Positions 4,861-5,714 of a stretch of 5,714 bases of DNA are shown here, one piece after another. The stretch is from assembly GCA_022361535.1 (NCBI GenBank), contig JAKSAU010000705.1, positions 1 to 5,714 on the forward strand. The letters run 5' to 3'. Below the pieces are notes generated by a model, which was not told where the DNA came from, searched no databases, and worked only from the letters and a program-made list of their open reading frames with translations. The position numbers and the translations under genes are program-made. This DNA is from Desulfobacterales bacterium (lineage in GTDB: Bacteria > Desulfobacterota > Desulfobacteria > Desulfobacterales > Desulfobacteraceae). Position 1 is the stretch's first letter, and each line of letters begins with the position of its first letter.

Positions 4861-5714
4861 ATGATATCCAATCATCATTTCTATTCTACTCACAGTGACA
4901 TTACAGATCCAGGTCTCCACAAGGTTTTGCTTCAGGATTTACCTGAAGATGTCCCTTCTTTATGTGAAGTGGTACAAAGTGTTATGCTGCATATTCACTG
5001 GGCAGACAGGTATGGGATAAACGTTACCAAAGAGCGCAAAGCTGAACAGGATCTTCGTAAAGTAAAGCGGCAGCTTGATCTAATTGTCAAAAGAAGTGAA
5101 ACAAAGGGATCTCTTAAGTTGCCGTTAGAGTGGCGGATATTTGGAACATGCCGAGATTTTTCAACATTGCTATGCGCACTTATGCGTCACAAAAAAATTC
5201 CCGCCCGGCCCCGTTGCGGATTTGCCACGTATTTTGATCCTGATTCATCAATAAAATATGACCACTGGATTTGTGAATACTGGGATGAGGAAAGCAAGAA
5301 GTGGAAAATGGCAGATGCTCAGCTGGATTCTTTTCAGCAAAAAGAGCTGACGATTGACTTTAATGTGACAGACATTCCAAAAGAGGTGTTTGTTACTGCA
5401 GGCAATGCCTGGCTAAGCTGCCGCCAAGGAAAAGCTGATCCTAATGAGTATGGTATTATGGACTGGTTTGGATTGTGGTTCATTAAAGGAAATCTTGTCA
5501 GGGATTTGCTGTCGCTCTCAAAAATAGAGCTCTTGCCATGGGATATCAATGATGTGACAGGCCCTTATAAGAATCATCCCGTCGAGGAAACTCAGTACCC
5601 ACTTATGGATGCTGCCGCCCAAATAACAATGGATAAAGATACCCACCATTCAATATTCGAAGAGTTTGTTCATTCGAATTCTATTTCAAAAATGCCTGTA
5701 GGCTGGAGCCTCTA
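4861..5714 (+). CDS. Transglutaminase-like (papain-fold) protein, cut at its 3' end by the window
   Basis: From the ATG at 4861 the frame stays open for 284 codons to the window edge, where the last two bases are TA. AGGA at 4846-4849 lies 11 bases upstream of the start. The protein belongs to a bacterial group of cytoplasmic-looking transglutaminase-like proteins. The catalytic triad is visible as Cys97 in G-T-C-R-D-F-S, His135 in Y-D-H-W-I-C-E-Y-W and Asp152 in M-A-D-A-Q-L-D. The segment between (IPARPRCGFATYF) and the later G-L-W-F-I-K-G-N-L-V-R-D-L and I-E-L-L-P-W-D are typical of the same group. There is no signal peptide or membrane helix. The family fold supports cysteine-protease, transglutaminase or amidase chemistry, but the substrate of this group is not known to me. 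Relatives remembered by me are about this long, so very little is probably missing; the final TA could even begin the stop codon. The gene is divergent from rpsU and appears to have its own promoter. Confidence 0.85.
   Translation, partial: MISNHHFYSTHSDITDPGLHKVLLQDLPEDVPSLCEVVQSVMLHIHWADRYGINVTKERKAEQDLRKVKRQLDLIVKRSETKGSLKLPLEWRIFGTCRDFSTLLCALMRHKKIPARPRCGFATYFDPDSSIKYDHWICEYWDEESKKWKMADAQLDSFQQKELTIDFNVTDIPKEVFVTAGNAWLSCRQGKADPNEYGIMDWFGLWFIKGNLVRDLLSLSKIELLPWDINDVTGPYKNHPVEETQYPLMDAAAQITMDKDTHHSIFEEFVHSNSISKMPVGWSL

Overview
The window looks like ordinary chromosomal DNA from a Gram-negative bacterium. The best guess is a sulfate-reducing deltaproteobacterium of the Desulfobacteraceae type. 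That guess rests on the resemblance of the S21 protein (KEITVNVIDNDVEKAL.., KKHYEKP, Arg-rich tail) and the general style of the proteins to that group; it is recognition from memory, not a search result. The left and right flanks look more AT-rich than the central minus-strand genes.

Layout, left to right. On the plus strand, positions 1-236 hold the tail of a small dimeric alpha/beta-barrel (antibiotic-biosynthesis-monooxygenase-like) protein, followed by a complete single-domain rhodanese (326-709). These converge on a long minus-strand block that, read in its own direction, runs rpsU (ribosomal protein S21, TTG start), a strong intrinsic terminator, folC (folylpolyglutamate/dihydrofolate synthase), tRNA-Arg(CCG), a GT4-type glycosyltransferase and a class I SAM-dependent methyltransferase. 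The glycosyltransferase and methyltransferase overlap by 20 bases and the methyltransferase ribosome-binding site lies inside the glycosyltransferase gene, so they are probably translationally coupled. About 440 bases of non-coding DNA (4422-4860) separate rpsU from a divergent transglutaminase-like gene that runs to the right edge of the window and is probably almost complete.

How the genes work together. rpsU, folC and tRNA-Arg are housekeeping genes for translation and one-carbon metabolism. The glycosyltransferase/methyltransferase pair likely builds or decorates a surface or lipid-linked glycan, but the substrate cannot be read from the sequence. The tRNA sits 27 bases after folC and 15 bases before the glycosyltransferase, so folC, the tRNA and the pair are probably one transcript cut by tRNA processing.

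No mobile element, CRISPR array, toxin-antitoxin pair or defence system is visible. The most interesting unexplained structure is a long imperfect inverted repeat (4637-4726) in the non-coding region. Both of its stem mismatches become G-U pairs only in a minus-strand RNA.
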